DNA from: Skermanella stibiiresistens SB22 | GTDB lineage: Bacteria > Pseudomonadota > Alphaproteobacteria > Azospirillales > Azospirillaceae | Length of the DNA stretch: 64,000 bases | Direction: 5' to 3' | NCBI RefSeq assembly: GCF_000576635.1 | Contig: NZ_AVFL01000003.1 | Coordinates: forward strand, 124,001-188,000 | Shown here: piece after piece, positions 1 to 9,129 of the stretch | Position numbering within the stretch: the first letter of the stretch is position 1 | Layout: every line of letters begins with the position of its first letter | Made by a program: the position numbers and the translations under genes | The notes under the pieces: model-generated | Seen by the model: the letters and a program-made list of their open reading frames with translations, nothing else | The model's database searches: none | Told to the model about the DNA's origin: nothing

Positions 1-2
1 GA

Positions 3-869
3 ATGGCCATGCTGACGGAAGCCGATCACACCAAGGCCGGTTGGCGCAGTCTGCTGTTCGTACCGGCGACGCGGCCCGACCGCTTCGCCAAGGCGGCGGC
101 GAGCGGCGCCGACGCGGTCTGCGTCGATCTGGAGGACGCCGTGCCTCCCGATGCCAAGGACGGAGCGCGCGAGGAGGCGGTGCGCTTCCTCACCGCCCCG
201 GCGGCCGCGGGATGCCAGAGCGTCGTCCGGATCAACAGCGTGCGCACCGAGAGCGGGCTCCGCGACGTGCTGGCGATCCTCGAGGTGCGGCCCGGAGGGG
301 GCTTCATCGCGGTCCCGAAGATCGATTCCGCCGAGGAGGTGCAGTGGATCGACCAATTGCTGACTTCGGCCGGTGTCGGGCTGGGGATCGTGGCCCAGAT
401 CGAGACCCTGCGCGGCATCGAGAACGCCACCGCCATCGCGGCCGCCTCTCCACGGATCGCGGCCATCATGTTCGGCGGCCTGGATCTGGCGGCGGAACTC
501 GGCTCGTCGGTGACGTGGGACGCCCTGTTCCGCAGCCGCGCGCGGGTCGTCCACGCCTCGGCCCTGGCGGGCGTTCCCGCGATCGACATGCCATTCGTCG
601 ATGTCGGCGATCCGGACGGCTGTGCCGGGGAGGCCAGACGGGTCCAGGGGCTTGGCTTCTCGGCCAAGATGGCGATCCACCCGACCCAGGTGCCCGTCAT
701 CAACGCCGCGTTCTCCCCGACCGATGAGGAGGTCTCCCAGGCCCGCCGCGTCATCGCGGCGCTGGATGAGGCCAACGCCGCGTCGGCCGGCGTCGCGTTG
801 TTGGATGGCAGGATGATCGAGCGGCCGGTGGCCCTGGCGATGCGGCGCGTCCTGGCCCGGGCGCGCTAG
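3..869 (+). CDS. CitE/HpcH-family CoA ester lyase
   Basis: A 288-residue protein of the HpcH/HpaI aldolase / citrate lyase beta fold, which cleaves or forms C-C bonds of acyl-CoA esters such as citramalyl-, malyl- or methylmalyl-CoA in the cytoplasm. The family signatures are visible: LFVPATRPDRF near residue 18, CVDLEDAVP near 40, the metal-binding Glu in QIETLRGIENA near 133, the Asp in FGGLDLAAELG near 160, and KMAIHPTQV near 223. Length is normal for stand-alone CitE-like enzymes, and no citrate lyase alpha or gamma genes are in view. The ATG at 3 and the ATG at 9 are equally possible starts, because the ribosome binding site lies outside the window. The exact substrate cannot be read from the sequence. 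Confidence 0.88.
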   Translation: MAMLTEADHTKAGWRSLLFVPATRPDRFAKAAASGADAVCVDLEDAVPPDAKDGAREEAVRFLTAPAAAGCQSVVRINSVRTESGLRDVLAILEVRPGGGFIAVPKIDSAEEVQWIDQLLTSAGVGLGIVAQIETLRGIENATAIAAASPRIAAIMFGGLDLAAELGSSVTWDALFRSRARVVHASALAGVPAIDMPFVDVGDPDGCAGEARRVQGLGFSAKMAIHPTQVPVINAAFSPTDEEVSQARRVIAALDEANAASAGVALLDGRMIERPVALAMRRVLARAR

Positions 870-955
870 CGCGGGCGGGATTTCCGCGACGGCGGCCGCT
901 TCCTCGGCTAGGGTCGATCCAACGTCGTGAACGACAACGCCTGGGAGGGCGAGTG

Positions 956-1999
956 ATGGACTACCGGTATTTGGGCAAGAGCGGCGTCAAGGTCTCCCCG
1001 ATCACGCTGGGCACCATGATGTTCGGCGGACCAACCGACGAGGCGACCTCGCGCCGGATCATCGACAAGGCGCGTGACCGCGGGATCAACCACATCGACA
1101 CCGCCGACGTCTACAACAAGGGCCGGTCGGAGGAGATCGTCGGCCGCGCCATCGCGGCGGAACGCGACTGGTGGTTCGTCGCCACCAAGCTCGCCAACCC
1201 GATGGGCGACGGCGTCAACCAGGGCGGGCTGTCGCGGAAGTGGATCAATCAGGCCGTGGACTCCAGCCTGAGGCGACTGGGCACAGACCACATCGACCTG
1301 ATGTACCTGCACCGCGCCGTCTTCGATTCACCCCTGGAGGAAACGGTGCGGGCGCTGGCCGACCTGATCCGGCAAGGCAAGCTGCGCTATTTCGGCGTGT
1401 CCAACTTCCGCGGCTGGCGGATCGCCGACATCTCGCGGATCGCGGACCTGGTGGGCATCGATCGGCCTGTCGCCAGCCAGCCGCTTTACAACATCGTCAA
1501 TCGGACCGCCGAGAGCGAGCAATTGCCAGCGGCGGGCCATTTTGGGCTGGGCGTCGTCTCGTACAGCCCCCTGGCGCGCGGGGTCCTGACCGCGAAATAC
1601 GCGCCGGACGCGGCACCCGATCCGGAAAGCCGCGCCGGCCGGTCGGACAAGCGCATCCTTGAGACGGAATGGCGGCCGGAATCGATCCGGATCGCGCGCG
1701 AACTGGCGGCGCACGCCGAGGCGCGTGGCACGACGGCCGCCAATTTCGCGCTGGCCTGGGTGCTGAACAACAAGCTGGTCGCCTCCGCCATCGCCGGCCC
1801 GCGCACCGAGGCGCATTGGGATGGCTATCAGGCGGCGCTGGACTATCGGTTCACCGCCGAGGACGAGGCGCTGGTCGATCGGCTGGTGGCGCCGGGGCAC
1901 ACCTCGACCCACGGCTTCACCGATCCGGCCCATCCGATCGAGGGGCGGGTTCCGCGCAACGCGATCGGTGACGTCACCGGCGGCGTCACTGCCGGGTAG
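956..1999 (+). CDS. Aldo/keto reductase
   Basis: A 347-residue NAD(P)H-dependent aldo/keto reductase of the single-subunit TIM-barrel family. The full catalytic tetrad is visible: Asp48 and Tyr53 in [11 protein letters not shown], Lys78 in VATKLAN, and His119 in MYLHR. The typical [11 protein letters not shown] segment follows. I prefer the ATG at 956 over the GTG at 953 because GGGAGGG at 943-949 then has a 6-base spacer. It ends 14 bases inside the 3' end of the convergent regulator gene, so the two messages overlap tail to tail. The substrate is unknown, and the neighbours do not define a pathway. Confidence 0.9.
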   Translation: MDYRYLGKSGVKVSPITLGTMMFGGPTDEATSRRIIDKARDRGINHIDTADVYNKGRSEEIVGRAIAAERDWWFVATKLANPMGDGVNQGGLSRKWINQAVDSSLRRLGTDHIDLMYLHRAVFDSPLEETVRALADLIRQGKLRYFGVSNFRGWRIADISRIADLVGIDRPVASQPLYNIVNRTAESEQLPAAGHFGLGVVSYSPLARGVLTAKYAPDAAPDPESRAGRSDKRILETEWRPESIRIARELAAHAEARGTTAANFALAWVLNNKLVASAIAGPRTEAHWDGYQAALDYRFTAEDEALVDRLVAPGHTSTHGFTDPAHPIEGRVPRNAIGDVTGGVTAG

Positions 2000-2651
2000 C
2001 GCCAGCAGGGGAAGACGGGAGGGCCGCCGCCGTCGCGTCGGTCAGCGCGAGGCGGTCGGCGATCCTGACCAAATCGGGCAGCGACTTGGCCTCCATCTTG
2101 AGCATCATCCGGCCGCGGTGGATCTTGACCGTGATCTCGCTGAGGCCGAGTTCGGCGGCGATCTGCTTGTTCATCAGGCCGGAGGCGACCAGCGCCATGA
2201 TCTCCCGCTCGCGTGGGGTCAACCGCTCGAAGCGCTCGCGGAGTTCGCCAACCAAGGCGCCGCGCTCGCGGCGGAGCCGATCGCGCTCGATCCCCTTGTG
2301 GACCGCGTCCAGGAAATCCTGATCGCGGAAGGGCTTGGGCAGGAACTCGATCGCTCCCGCCTTCATCGCGGCCACCGACATGGGGATGTCGCCGTGGCCG
2401 GTGATGAAGATGACGGGAAGCTGTATCCCCGCCGCCACCATCTCGCGCTGGAACTGGAGCCCGCTCGACCCCGGCAGGCGGATATCGAGAACGAGGCAGC
2501 CCGGCGATTCGGTATGGCCGGCCCGCAGGAAATCCTCGGTCGAGGGGAACGACATCGGCTTTAGGCCGACGGAACGCAGCAACGTCTCCAAGGACCGGCG
2601 CATCGACGGATCGTCATCGACGATGAAGACGATGGTTTCGTCCGGTATCAA
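1986..2651 (-). CDS. FixJ-family response regulator (REC + LuxR-type HTH)
   Basis: A 221-residue two-component response regulator. The N-terminal receiver has acidic Asp12-Asp14, phospho-acceptor Asp56 (VLDIRLPG), Thr84 (FITGHGD) and Lys106 (LPKPF). The C-terminal LuxR/GerE helix-turn-helix starts near residue 145 ([15 protein letters not shown]) with the recognition region [11 protein letters not shown]. This is the FixJ/TtrR/TodT architecture. Translation probably starts at the TTG at 2651, which has GGGGGA upstream. No partner kinase is adjacent, so it is an orphan here. It is divergent from the molybdenum hydroxylase operon and may control it; that is inference from position only. Confidence 0.92.
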   Translation of the reverse strand: MIPDETIVFIVDDDPSMRRSLETLLRSVGLKPMSFPSTEDFLRAGHTESPGCLVLDIRLPGSSGLQFQREMVAAGIQLPVIFITGHGDIPMSVAAMKAGAIEFLPKPFRDQDFLDAVHKGIERDRLRRERGALVGELRERFERLTPREREIMALVASGLMNKQIAAELGLSEITVKIHRGRMMLKMEAKSLPDLVRIADRLALTDATAAALPSSPAGATRQ

Positions 2652-2758
2652 AGCTTTTCCCCCGTGATCGATGGGCCCCGTCCGCCACCCGCGACCGAGA
2701 CGGGCTGAATAGACATACCATTCTGGCCGGACCTTCGCAGCCAGCTTCGGGCGGCGTC

Positions 2759-2797
2759 ACCATGGACCTTTTCGACGACGCCACGTGTTTCCATGGT
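2759..2797. promoter_or_regulatory. Inverted repeat upstream of the molybdenum hydroxylase operon
   Basis: ACCATGGA at 2759-2766 is repeated as TCCATGGT at 2790-2797, a perfect 8-base inverted repeat with a 23-base spacer. It lies in the 169-bp gap between the divergent FixJ-like gene and the oxidoreductase operon, ending 23 bases before the ATG at 2821. Position suggests an operator or a hairpin near the start. No factor can be assigned. Confidence 0.35.
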
Positions 2798-2820
2798 ATC
2801 CACCAACAAGGTGAACTCCC

Positions 2821-3318
2821 ATGCGTTTCACGATCAACGGTCGTTCGTACGAACTCGACCCGGATATCCGAACATCGCTGCTCGACCTGCTGCGCGAGCA
2901 TCTCGACCTGACGGGCAGCAAGAAAGGCTGCGATCACGGGCAATGCGGAGCCTGCACCATCCTGGTCAATGGGCGGCGGATCAATTCCTGCCTGACATTG
3001 GCCGTGATGCACCAAGACGACGACATCACGACGATCGAGGGGATCGGGACACCCGAAAACCCGCACCCGATGCAGCAGGCCTTCGTGCGGCACGACGGGT
3101 ACCAGTGCGGCTACTGCACTCCCGGCCAGATCTGCTCGGCGGTCGGCATGCTGGATGAGGTCGCGAAAGGGTGGCCGAGCCACGTAACGGCCGATCTTGG
3201 CGCGGTGGAGTTGGACGAGGCCGAAATTTCCGAGCGGATGAGCGGCAATCTGTGCCGTTGTTCCGCCTACCCCGGCATCGTCGACGCCATTGGCGATGTC
3301 GCCGGAGCCAAGCCATGA
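2821..3318 (+). CDS. Molybdenum hydroxylase small subunit, two [2Fe-2S] clusters
   Basis: A 165-residue iron-sulfur subunit of the xanthine dehydrogenase / aldehyde oxidoreductase family. The plant-type ferredoxin cluster is bound by Cys37, Cys42, Cys45 and Cys57. The second cluster is bound by Cys96, Cys99, Cys145 and Cys147 ([11 protein letters not shown] and GNLCRCS). It passes electrons between the molybdenum site and FAD. AAGGTGA lies before the ATG. Unlike PaoA/YagT of E. coli, it starts directly with the ferredoxin fold and has no Tat signal, so the complex should be cytoplasmic. Its stop overlaps the next start as ATGA. Confidence 0.94.
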   Translation: MRFTINGRSYELDPDIRTSLLDLLREHLDLTGSKKGCDHGQCGACTILVNGRRINSCLTLAVMHQDDDITTIEGIGTPENPHPMQQAFVRHDGYQCGYCTPGQICSAVGMLDEVAKGWPSHVTADLGAVELDEAEISERMSGNLCRCSAYPGIVDAIGDVAGAKP

Positions 3319-4301
3319 GGACCTTCGACTACGCCAGGGCGGACACCCCGGAAGCGGCGGTGGCCGGCTTCGCCCAGACTGGAACCCGCTTCATCGCGGG
3401 CGGCACCAACCTGCTCGACCTGATGAAACTCCAGATCGAGACGCCCACGCGGCTGGTCGACATCAGCCGCCTGCCGCTGGCGGACATCGAGGAGCGCGAG
3501 GACGGCGGGCTGACGATCGGCGCGCTGGTGCCGAACAGCGATCTGGCCGCCGACAAGCGCGTGATCGCCAAATACGAGATGCTGAGCCGCGCCCTTCTGG
3601 CCGGTGCTTCGGGCCAGCTGCGCAACAAGGCGACGACGGGCGGCAACCTGCTGCAGCGGACGCGCTGCAACTACTTCTACGACACGGCGGCGCCGTGCAA
3701 CAAGCGGGCACCGGGGACCGGCTGCGCCGCGATCGGCGGGTTCAACCGGATCATGGCCGTGCTGGGCACCAGCGACCATTGCATCGCCAGCCACCCCAGC
3801 GACATGGCCGTGGCCATGCGGGCGCTCGACGCCACCCTGGTGACCTTGCGAGCCGAAGGTGGACAACGTCGCATCCCGATCGCCGAGTTCCACCTTCCGC
3901 CGGGGGACACGCCCCATATCGAGACGGTGCTCCAGCCCGGCGAGTTGATCACCCATATCGAACTACCTCCCCCACCCGCCGGCAGGCAGATCTACCGCAA
4001 GGTCCGGGACCGGGCGTCCTACGCCTTCGCGCTGGTTTCCGTCGCCGGCGCCGTGTCCGTCGAGGACGGCAGGATCGCCAGCGCCACGTTGGCGTTCGGT
4101 GGGCTTGGCGTGATGCCATGGCGCGACCCCGCGGTCGAGCGGGCGCTGATCGGGCAGGCACCCGGGAGCCCCGCCTTCGAGGCGGCGGCGGATGCGCTGC
4201 TGGCCCCCGCCAAGGGCCACGGCTCGAACGACTTCAAGATCCCGCTGGCGCGCAGGACGCTGATTTCCTGCCTGCGCCACCTGACCGGAACGTCGCTGTG
4301 A
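3315..4301 (+). CDS. Molybdenum hydroxylase FAD subunit (PaoB/YagS-like)
   Basis: A 328-residue FAD-binding subunit (FAD_binding_5 plus CO dehydrogenase flavoprotein C-terminal domain). FAD motifs are [12 protein letters not shown] near 26 and [11 protein letters not shown] near 106. Right after the second motif come Cys118, Cys128, Cys137 and Cys156 in a PaoB-like insertion ([20 protein letters not shown]). In the PaoABC family this segment carries an extra [4Fe-4S] cluster. The start is set at the ATG that overlaps the previous stop; an open frame continues upstream only as a shadow of the small-subunit gene. It is translationally coupled in a three-gene operon. Confidence 0.92.
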   Translation: MRTFDYARADTPEAAVAGFAQTGTRFIAGGTNLLDLMKLQIETPTRLVDISRLPLADIEEREDGGLTIGALVPNSDLAADKRVIAKYEMLSRALLAGASGQLRNKATTGGNLLQRTRCNYFYDTAAPCNKRAPGTGCAAIGGFNRIMAVLGTSDHCIASHPSDMAVAMRALDATLVTLRAEGGQRRIPIAEFHLPPGDTPHIETVLQPGELITHIELPPPPAGRQIYRKVRDRASYAFALVSVAGAVSVEDGRIASATLAFGGLGVMPWRDPAVERALIGQAPGSPAFEAAADALLAPAKGHGSNDFKIPLARRTLISCLRHLTGTSL

Positions 4302-4337
4302 CCGGCGCCGGAATAACGCGACACCAGAGGATCGCGC

Positions 4338-6539
4338 ATGTCTGAATACCAGATGAACGAGAAGCATGCCGGCATGGCGCTGGACCGCGGTGTCCAGGGC
4401 GTGCTCGGCCAGCCGATCAGCCGGATCGACGGGCTCGCCAAGGTGACGGGCACGGCGACCTACGGGCTCGAGCACCGGATCGACAACCTCGCTTACGGCG
4501 TCGCGATCACGGCGCCGATCGGCAAGGGCCGCGTCACCGCGATCGACACGGAGGCGGCGCGCCGCATGCCGGGCGTGATCGACATCATCGCGGGCGAGGC
4601 GTCTATCCCCCGCGAGACGCCGGTTTTCGGCCAGAAGAGCGCCCACGGGTACGACGGCAAGGTCGAGAGCTATGGCGAGATCGTCGGCGTGGCGATCGCC
4701 GACTGTTTCGAGGCGGCGCGCGCCGCGGCGATGGCCGTGGTCGTGACCTGCGTGGCGGAACCCGGCCGGTTCGACATCCGCGACGGCGAGGCCGACGCGG
4801 AATCACCGCCTGAGGGAGCCCTGCTGCCGGACACGGTCATCGGCGACATCGACAAGGCGATGGGCGAGGCGGAGGTGACGCTTGACGTGACCTACACGAC
4901 ACCACCCCAGGTCCACGCCGCCATGGAGCCCCATGGCACGATCGCGTCGTGGGAGGGCGACCGGCTCACGATCCGGGCACCGGTCCAGATCGTCGGCGGC
5001 GCCATTCCGGTGATCGCCGCGACGCTGGGCATCGTGGCCGAGAACATCCGCGTGTTGACGCCCTATATCGGCGGCGGCTTCGGCGGCAAGACCATGTCGG
5101 CCGACATCATCCTCGCCGCGGTCGCGGCGAAACGGACGGGGCGCACGGTCAAGGTTCCACTCAGCCGCCAGCAGATCTTCCATGTCACCTATGGCAGGAG
5201 CGATACCATCCAGCGCGTCCGCTTGGGCGCCGACCGCGCGGGGAAACTGTCGGCCGTGGGTCAGGACAGTCTGGTCGGGCAGAAGGCCGGCGCGTCGCAA
5301 TTCTTCGAGCCGGTGGCGCTGGGAGCGGTGGCACTCTACGCCGGGGCCAACCGGAGCTTCACGACGCGGACGGCGCAAGTCAACCTGACCGCGCGCGGTC
5401 CGGTGCGCGCACCCGGCGAGGCGGTCGGCATGATCGGGATGGAATGCGCGATGGACGAGATGGCCGCCAAGCTCGGCCTCGACCCGATCGCGTTCCGCAA
5501 GGCGAACGAGCCGGAGGTCGATCCCTCCACCGGGAGCCCGTTCTCGTCGCGGCGGCTGATCGAGTGCTACGACGAGGGCGCCCGGCGCTTCGGATGGGCC
5601 GATCGCCGGAAGCGGCGCGAGGGTGACTGGCTGATCGGGCACGGCATGGCGACCGCGTCGCGGGTCAACTTCCTCGCGAAATCGGCGGCTCGGGTAAGGC
5701 TTGGGGCGGATGGCCGCGCGTTGATCGAGACCGACATGACCGATCTGGGGACGGGCACCTACACCATCCTGGCCCAGGTCGCGGGGGAGTCGCTGGGGCT
5801 GCCGATCGGGAGCGTCGATGTCCATCTCGGCGACAGCGATTTTCCGACCGGCGCCGGGTCGGGCGGTTCGTTCGGGGCGGCGTCGAGCGCGTCGTCGGTC
5901 GCCTTGGCCTGCGAGGATGTCGTGGTGGAACTGGCGCGGCGCATGGGTGCCGATCCGGCCGACATGACGCTGAAGGATGGACACGCCATCTCCGGCAATC
6001 GGCGGGTGTCGCTGGCCGAGTTGGTGGGCGGGTCGCCGATCGAGGGCATGGGAACGATCCAGCCTGGAAGTACCGGTCAGGCGTTCAGCCAGTCGACCCA
6101 CGGCGCCCATTTCGCCGAGATCGGGGTCAACGCGGTGACCGGCGAGATCCGGGTGCGGCGCATGCTGGCGGTGTTCGACTGCGGCCGCGTGCTGAACCAC
6201 AAGACGGCGCGCAGCCAAGCGATCGGCGGGATGATCTGGGGCATCGGCTATGCCCTGCACGAGCACGCGGTGGTCGATACCCGGACGGGAGCCTATGTGA
6301 ACCGCGACCTCGCGGAGTATCACGTGCCGACCAACGCCGACGTGCCCCAGATCGAAGCGTATTTCGTCGAGGAGATCGACCGTCACGCCAATCCGGTCGG
6401 TGCCAAGGGCCTTGGCGAGGCGGGCATATCGGGTGCGGCGGCCGTGGTCGCGAACGCGATCCACGACGCCTGTGGCGTGCGGGTGCGCGACTTCCCGATC
6501 ACGGCGGACAAGCTGCTGGAGGGCCTGCCGCCGGTGTGA
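4338..6539 (+). CDS. Molybdenum hydroxylase large subunit (molybdopterin-binding)
   Basis: A 733-residue catalytic subunit of the xanthine dehydrogenase/aldehyde oxidase family. It carries the molybdenum cofactor and hydroxylates an aldehyde or N-heterocycle with water as the oxygen source. Visible motifs are the early GLAKVTGTATYG, the GGGFGGK cofactor loop near residue 248, RAPGEAVGMIGME near 355, and KGLGEAGISGA near the C-terminus with the expected catalytic Glu. Length matches the 730-residue YagR/PaoC class. AGAGG precedes the ATG. It is the last gene of the operon. No XdhC/PaoD-type insertion chaperone lies nearby. The substrate is unknown, with aromatic aldehydes the best guess by family. 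Confidence 0.93.
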   Translation: MSEYQMNEKHAGMALDRGVQGVLGQPISRIDGLAKVTGTATYGLEHRIDNLAYGVAITAPIGKGRVTAIDTEAARRMPGVIDIIAGEASIPRETPVFGQKSAHGYDGKVESYGEIVGVAIADCFEAARAAAMAVVVTCVAEPGRFDIRDGEADAESPPEGALLPDTVIGDIDKAMGEAEVTLDVTYTTPPQVHAAMEPHGTIASWEGDRLTIRAPVQIVGGAIPVIAATLGIVAENIRVLTPYIGGGFGGKTMSADIILAAVAAKRTGRTVKVPLSRQQIFHVTYGRSDTIQRVRLGADRAGKLSAVGQDSLVGQKAGASQFFEPVALGAVALYAGANRSFTTRTAQVNLTARGPVRAPGEAVGMIGMECAMDEMAAKLGLDPIAFRKANEPEVDPSTGSPFSSRRLIECYDEGARRFGWADRRKRREGDWLIGHGMATASRVNFLAKSAARVRLGADGRALIETDMTDLGTGTYTILAQVAGESLGLPIGSVDVHLGDSDFPTGAGSGGSFGAASSASSVALACEDVVVELARRMGADPADMTLKDGHAISGNRRVSLAELVGGSPIEGMGTIQPGSTGQAFSQSTHGAHFAEIGVNAVTGEIRVRRMLAVFDCGRVLNHKTARSQAIGGMIWGIGYALHEHAVVDTRTGAYVNRDLAEYHVPTNADVPQIEAYFVEEIDRHANPVGAKGLGEAGISGAAAVVANAIHDACGVRVRDFPITADKLLEGLPPV

Positions 6540-6555
6540 CCAACCATTTACAATC

Positions 6556-6634
6556 GTAGGTCGGGTAGAGCGGAGCGGCACCCGACAAAGCAGGCGAGTT
6601 GGTGTCGGGTGCCGCTTCGCTCTACCCGACCTAC
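6556..6634 (+). repeat. 79-bp palindromic repeat element, copy 1
   Basis: Two 32-base arms (6556-6587 and 6603-6634) pair with one mismatch around a 15-base loop. The arms begin GTAGGTCGGG and end CCCGACA. The same architecture, loop length and much of the sequence recur at 15123-15201. It sits between the end of the molybdenum hydroxylase operon and the convergent cupin gene, where it could also act as a bidirectional terminator, although there is no T-tract. It resembles intergenic palindromic (REP/MITE-like) repeats common in proteobacteria. Confidence 0.85.
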
Positions 6635-6647
6635 GCATAATGAATTT

Positions 6648-7163
6648 TCAATTCTCGGTAGTGCGCTTCCAAAGCTTCGGCAGGGGGCCGCCGGCGCCTG
6701 CGACGGGGTCCGTGTCGGGGAACTCGATGTGGGGCAACCGGGCCGCCATCTCGGCGGTCGGGGCCTCGCGGCGGATGTCGCCGGTCTGGCCGGGCGGGTA
6801 GGCTCCGACGACCATGAAATCCGGCGCGGCGGACAGACGGCGGTGGCCGGTGCCGGCGGGAAGCACCGCGACGTCACCGGTGCCGACCTCGACCTCGGGG
6901 CCACCGGGACCGCCAAGCATGAGCCGCGCCGATCCGGCGGCGAAGCCCAGCACCTCGTGCGAGGCCGGATGATAGTGGTGGTACGGGAAGACGCCATTCC
7001 GCCATTGAGCCGGCCAGCCATGGCGGTCGAACAGCGCCTCGAACTCGGACGCCGTTCCATCGGCGTCCTTGCCGGTGACGACACCGCGATAGAGCAGCAC
7101 GGGCAGGACCGGGTTGTTGGGAACCCAATCGCTGGCGGGAAGAAGCAGGGTCTCGGGTTTCAT
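6648..7163 (-). CDS. Cupin protein, YjlB-like
   Basis: A 171-residue cytoplasmic cupin. The first cupin motif is [12 protein letters not shown] near residue 62 and the second is [14 protein letters not shown] near 95, followed by [12 protein letters not shown], which is characteristic of the YjlB family of unknown function. Metal-binding His and Glu residues are present. AGGGA precedes the ATG. It is divergent from the XRE-cupin regulator gene, with 127 bases between the chosen starts, so the two may share control. No enzymatic activity can be assigned. Confidence 0.82.
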   Translation of the reverse strand: MKPETLLLPASDWVPNNPVLPVLLYRGVVTGKDADGTASEFEALFDRHGWPAQWRNGVFPYHHYHPASHEVLGFAAGSARLMLGGPGGPEVEVGTGDVAVLPAGTGHRRLSAAPDFMVVGAYPPGQTGDIRREAPTAEMAARLPHIEFPDTDPVAGAGGPLPKLWKRTTEN

Positions 7164-7290
7164 GCGGTCCCTTTGACGTTTCCTCGGGGGGATGACGGAT
7201 CAATCCTTGAAACACCCGACGGCATGGATTGAGTTCCACATGATTTTCCGTCATCTTTCCAGGGCTCTCCCTGGAACGAGGTGCGCCTTC

Positions 7291-7866
7291 ATGTCGAATG
7301 AAAACGTGTCCCTCAAGGTTGGCGCCAGACTGCGTCACGCGCGTTTGCTGAAGGGAATGCGAATGCGGGATCTCGCGGCGATTGTCGGATGCGATGAAAG
7401 CATGATTTCAAAAATTGAATCAGGGAAGGTTTCACCTTCGCTTCCCATGCTTGGCAAGCTGGTGACCGCGCTCGACCGCGACATGGCCTCTTTTTTCGGC
7501 TTGAGGATCGATGATCACAAGTTGGTCCAGAAACCCGAGGACCGTTTGAAAGTCTTCGTCGACGCCTTGAGGGGCGGTGTTGGGGTATCCTATGAGCGTC
7601 TGGTTCCCGCTGGGGCGGGAAATCTACTCGAGGCCAATATTCATGTGGTGGAGCCCGGTGGCGAGAAGATCGACCTGATCACCCATCAAGGCGAGGCGGT
7701 CGGATATCTTGTTTCCGGTGAGATAGAGCTGACGATCGACGACACGACGTTCCGCATGTCTGCGGGTGATTCATTCTTTTTCAAAGCCTATTTGACCAAC
7801 CGGTATCGGAATATTGGCGATACCGAAGCGCGGATTGTTTGGGTCAACACACCCCAAGTCCATTGA
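7291..7866 (+). CDS. XRE-family regulator with C-terminal cupin domain
   Basis: A 191-residue regulator: an N-terminal XRE helix-turn-helix (about residues 9-65, with the recognition area around CDESMISKIESGKVSP) joined to a small-molecule-sensing cupin (about 110-185, GGEKIDLITHQGEAVGYLVSG and MSAGDSFFF). This architecture is typical of repressors of amino acid, amine or amide catabolism. The ATG at 7291 begins right before the HTH fold. An in-frame ATG at 7192 would add 33 residues unlike the family. Base composition is less GC-rich than the neighbours. It is followed after 246 bases by the ABC transporter operon, which is its likeliest target by position. Confidence 0.87.
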   Translation: MSNENVSLKVGARLRHARLLKGMRMRDLAAIVGCDESMISKIESGKVSPSLPMLGKLVTALDRDMASFFGLRIDDHKLVQKPEDRLKVFVDALRGGVGVSYERLVPAGAGNLLEANIHVVEPGGEKIDLITHQGEAVGYLVSGEIELTIDDTTFRMSAGDSFFFKAYLTNRYRNIGDTEARIVWVNTPQVH

Positions 7867-8112
7867 ACGTCCAGCGCGGACTTGTCCAAAGCGGCATGGC
7901 GGCGCTCCGGAGCATGATTTTTAAGCATGTGCTTCGATATCCGCCATTCGCGATGGGGAAACGCCGCGGCCAATCCTTCGAACCCGATTGAAATCCAGAA
8001 ACGGCGCGGCGTCGCGGAAACGGCACGGGCTTTGCGATGGGTGGACCGGACGCCGCGATCCCGAGGTTCCTAGCGGCGCCAGCGCATTCAACCGGGTCGG
8101 ACTGGAAGGCAG

Positions 8113-9126
8113 ATGCACTTCATCTGGAAACGCCTGCTCGCCACCATACCAAGCCTGTTCGGCGTCGTGATCCTGACGTTCCTGCTGTCGCACGCCCTGC
8201 CCGGCGATCCCGCCGCCTATTTCGCGGGTCCCGCAGCCAACGCCGACAGTATCGCGGAGGTTCGGCAGAAATTGGGATTGGATCGGCCCCTGATCGTCCA
8301 GTTCCTCCACTATGTGGGCGATCTGGCGCGGGGCGAATTGGGGAACTCGCTGACCACGGGCCAGCCGGTGCTGAAGGATCTGGTCGACCGCCTGCCCGCC
8401 TCGCTGGAACTGTCCGCCTTCGCGCTGCTGTTCGCGATCGGCGTCGCCATCCCGATGGGCGTCCTGGCGGCGATCCGGCTGAACGGGCCGGCGGACCACG
8501 CCTGCCGGGCCATCGTCACGGTTTGCGCCGCGTTTCCAACCTTCTTCATCGGGCTGCTGCTGGTCTACGTCTTCTATTTCCTGCTGGGAATGGCGCCCGA
8601 GCCGCTCGGCCGCCTGAACGAGATCCTGTACACGGCGCCGCCGCGGGTGACGGGCGCCTTCACCGTGGACGCGCTGATCGCCGGTGACATGGAGGTCTTC
8701 CGGGCCTCGCTGGCGCAGCTGGTGCTGCCCGCCATCTCGCTGGGGCTGTTCGCGCTGGCCCCGATCGCGCGGATCACCCGCGCCGCCATGCTGGAATCCC
8801 TGTCCAGCGACTTCGTCCGCACCGCCCGCTCCAGCGGGCTGCCGACATCCAAGGTGCTGTTCACCTACGCGTTCCGGAACTCGCTGCTGCCGATCTCGTC
8901 GGTGATGGGCATGGTGTTCTCGTTCCTGCTCGGCTCGAACGTGCTGATCGAGCAGGTGTTCGGCTGGCAGGGCGTCGGCGCCTACGCGGTTTCCGCCGTG
9001 CTCGCCTCCGACTACGCCGCCGTCCAGGGCTTCGTCCTGATGATGGCGATCCTCTATATCCTGCTGAACCTGGTGGTGGACGTGCTCGCGACCTTGATCG
9101 ACCCCCGCGTCCGGTTCGAGGGCTGA
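8113..9126 (+). CDS. ABC transporter permease, DppB/OppB type
   Basis: A 337-residue inner-membrane permease of the dipeptide/oligopeptide/nickel family. It opens with the typical MHFIWKRLLATIPSLFGV segment, has about six hydrophobic helices, and carries an EAA-like loop (RTARSSGLPTSKVLFTYAFR, near residue 237) that contacts the ATPases. A purine-rich GGAAGGC lies close before the ATG. It heads a block in the order permease, permease, ATPase, ATPase, amidase, binding protein, amidase, with short gaps or overlaps. The system probably imports a peptide or amide compound. Confidence 0.93.
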   Translation: MHFIWKRLLATIPSLFGVVILTFLLSHALPGDPAAYFAGPAANADSIAEVRQKLGLDRPLIVQFLHYVGDLARGELGNSLTTGQPVLKDLVDRLPASLELSAFALLFAIGVAIPMGVLAAIRLNGPADHACRAIVTVCAAFPTFFIGLLLVYVFYFLLGMAPEPLGRLNEILYTAPPRVTGAFTVDALIAGDMEVFRASLAQLVLPAISLGLFALAPIARITRAAMLESLSSDFVRTARSSGLPTSKVLFTYAFRNSLLPISSVMGMVFSFLLGSNVLIEQVFGWQGVGAYAVSAVLASDYAAVQGFVLMMAILYILLNLVVDVLATLIDPRVRFEG

Positions 9127-9129
9127 GCG

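Noticed and set aside
4803-6638. A 611-codon minus-strand frame over the molybdenum hydroxylase large subunit
   Set aside because: Low-complexity Arg/His-rich reading, opposite a gene with clear catalytic motifs; its start lies in the palindromic element.
7192-7290. N-terminal extension of the XRE-cupin regulator from an ATG at 7192
   Set aside because: The 33 added residues do not resemble the family and would occupy the divergent promoter region.
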